Virus record (IMG/VR): IMGVR_UViG_3300013126_000034
Location: 1 to 60,111 of that record
Source of the DNA: a virus
DNA length: 60,111 nt
Direction: 5' to 3' (one strand)
The number at the start of each line of letters is the position of its first letter. Within the stretch, counting starts at the first letter, position 1. Both the position numbers and the translations under genes were made by a program. Below are positions 59,208 through 60,111 of this stretch, in pieces. Below the pieces are notes generated by a model, which did not search any database, was not told where the DNA came from, and saw only the letters and a list, made by a program, of their open reading frames with translations.

Positions 59208-60111
59208 AGCTTACGACCTTAATTTCGTCAAAAGGATGGCTCCAGTCGCCATACTTCTGCTGGCGAAACAGCCGCATAGAGTTGTAGTAGGGCGTCTTGG
59301 GACCGGGTTCCGCATACAGATAATACCCCATTACGGGAATGACAACCCACGTTGGCACGCCCATTGCCGCAGAAAGGTGGCTTACGGACGTACAGGACGA
59401 GATTACGAGATCGCAGGTACTGACGGCGGCTTGGGTATCACACCATGTATCAAGGGGCACCGTTTGCGCCCAATCGGGCTTGTATTCCAAGTCGGCGTCC
59501 CGTTGCAGACTGATAAACTCTACGTCGTCCCGTTTGACGGCATCGAAGAATAGGGGTGCTGGGAACAGCTTGTGGTGCTGAGCCTCAAACTGCTTGTTGC
59601 CCGACCAACGTAAACCCACCCGCAGCTTCTTGGACTGGCGGACATATGGGATCTTGTCGAGGTACGGGTCGCCATGAATCATCTCTTTGGATAAGTTCAT
59701 GTATGCCGGAGCTGACATACCAGCCATCCAGCAGTCGTGGTAAACGCCGTATTCCGCGCCGTGCTGCACCACCGCCGAACAAAGATTGGCGTCGTGGACA
59801 AAGCGCACTAGCTCGCCTGAGCAGGAAACAATGATGTCGGCTGTTTCCGTTTGGCGGACATTGCGGATATAGCCTAGCTGCTGAATCTGGTCCCCTAGTC
59901 CGCCTTCAAGGTACATGAGCAGCGTAGCACAGGGCTTGCCGTTCCACTCTGGCTGGGGCGTGTTGGGCTTGCTGTTGCCAAACACTCCTACCTTACGACC
60001 ACGGCGCAGCAGTTGGTGGCCGAGGCGGAAGTTGCCATCGCGCAGTTCATACCATCCACGATTAAAGGCGGCGCGAGAGTCGTCGGGTCGTTCAACCGCG
60101 AGCTTGTCAGC
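59182..60111 (-). CDS. GT9-like glycosyltransferase, N-terminus cut by window edge
   Basis: A 309-residue part that runs through the right edge; a start at 59985 is possible but the frame stays open upstream with matching sequence (RAAFNRGWYELRDGNFRLG), a TPR-like pair often preceding these enzymes. LMYLEGGLGDQIQQLGYI at about 60-77 of the visible part is the GT9 acceptor-domain glycine loop, LRVGLRWSGNKQFEAQHHK the mid-domain signature and DLVISSCTSVSHLSAAMG the nucleotide-sugar loop. It adds a sugar to an unknown target. It ends inside the next fibre chaperone gene. Confidence 0.8.
   Translation of the reverse strand, partial: ADKLAVERPDDSRAAFNRGWYELRDGNFRLGHQLLRRGRKVGVFGNSKPNTPQPEWNGKPCATLLMYLEGGLGDQIQQLGYIRNVRQTETADIIVSCSGELVRFVHDANLCSAVVQHGAEYGVYHDCWMAGMSAPAYMNLSKEMIHGDPYLDKIPYVRQSKKLRVGLRWSGNKQFEAQHHKLFPAPLFFDAVKRDDVEFISLQRDADLEYKPDWAQTVPLDTWCDTQAAVSTCDLVISSCTSVSHLSAAMGVPTWVVIPVMGYYLYAEPGPKTPYYNSMRLFRQQKYGDWSHPFDEIKVVSYEHELLPR
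59208..59217 (-). promoter_or_regulatory. Candidate late promoter motif, second chaperone gene
   Basis: Minus strand GTCGTAAGCT, directly before ATG 59207 and 6 nt before ATG 59201. It lies inside the 3' end of the GT9-like gene. Confidence 0.5.

Noticed and set aside
1-60111. tRNA genes, integrase or lysogeny repressor/attachment module
   Set aside because: I saw no T-loop sequence in a credible cloverleaf and no recombinase signature; the CopG-type protein alone does not imply lysogeny.
1-60111. Direct terminal repeats
   Set aside because: The first and last bases of the window show no shared sequence, so no terminal repeat can be claimed here.

Overview
The window is the GC-rich dsDNA genome, or most of it, of a tailed bacteriophage with a short-tail (podovirus-like) gene set. 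It has a terminase, portal, scaffold and capsid, a T7-style tail adaptor and nozzle pair, several internal virion proteins including one of about 2,120 residues, and numerous fibres or spikes. I see no tail tube, sheath, tape measure, integrase or single-subunit RNA polymerase. Nothing in the sequence names the host. The lifestyle looks lytic.

Layout. (1) 1-15,663, minus strand: packaging and head genes, read from about 15.6 kb down to the left edge: probable small terminase, terL, a two-domain glycosyltransferase, Cys-rich proteins, a P-loop kinase, an endonuclease VII-like HNH protein, portal, scaffold, two more glycosyltransferases, major capsid, then a lysis-like membrane pair and the start of a collagen-like fibre that runs off the left edge. 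(2) 15,664-16,158: divergent intergenic region with a strongly AT-rich core. (3) 16,159-18,623, plus: small early genes of unknown function. (4) 18,886-21,897, minus: a small early operon containing a DnaA-domain-IV-like protein, an AT-hook protein and a DUF932 protein. (5) 22,118-34,186, plus: CopG-type regulator, SF2 helicase, two PD-(D/E)XK nucleases, a possible ssDNA-binding protein, family A DNA polymerase, primase/helicase-like ATPase, a complete sigma-70 family factor, HNH nuclease. (6) 34,183-60,111, minus: lysozyme, giant metalloprotease-containing internal protein, other internal virion proteins, C1q-like and DUF5977-like proteins, tail nozzle and adaptor, repeat fibre, beta-helix spike, double GT2 protein, collagen-like fibre with two tail-assembly-chaperone-like proteins, and a GT9-like glycosyltransferase that runs off the right edge.

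If the ends join, blocks 6 and 1 form one continuous minus-strand late region, which suggests a circular or circularly permuted map. The two edge genes would also join in frame.

The most interesting system is transcriptional. The phage encodes its own sigma factor. A 10-bp motif (GTCGTAWRCT, seen as AG..TACGAC on the plus strand) lies directly in front of minus-strand virion genes, usually 0-22 nt before the start codon and without a Shine-Dalgarno, so it looks like a set of -10-only late promoters giving near-leaderless mRNAs. A second theme is a battery of at least five glycosyltransferase genes placed among virion genes next to Thr-rich collagen-like fibres. One of them is fused to a helix-turn-helix and sits beside two matched 18-bp dyads.
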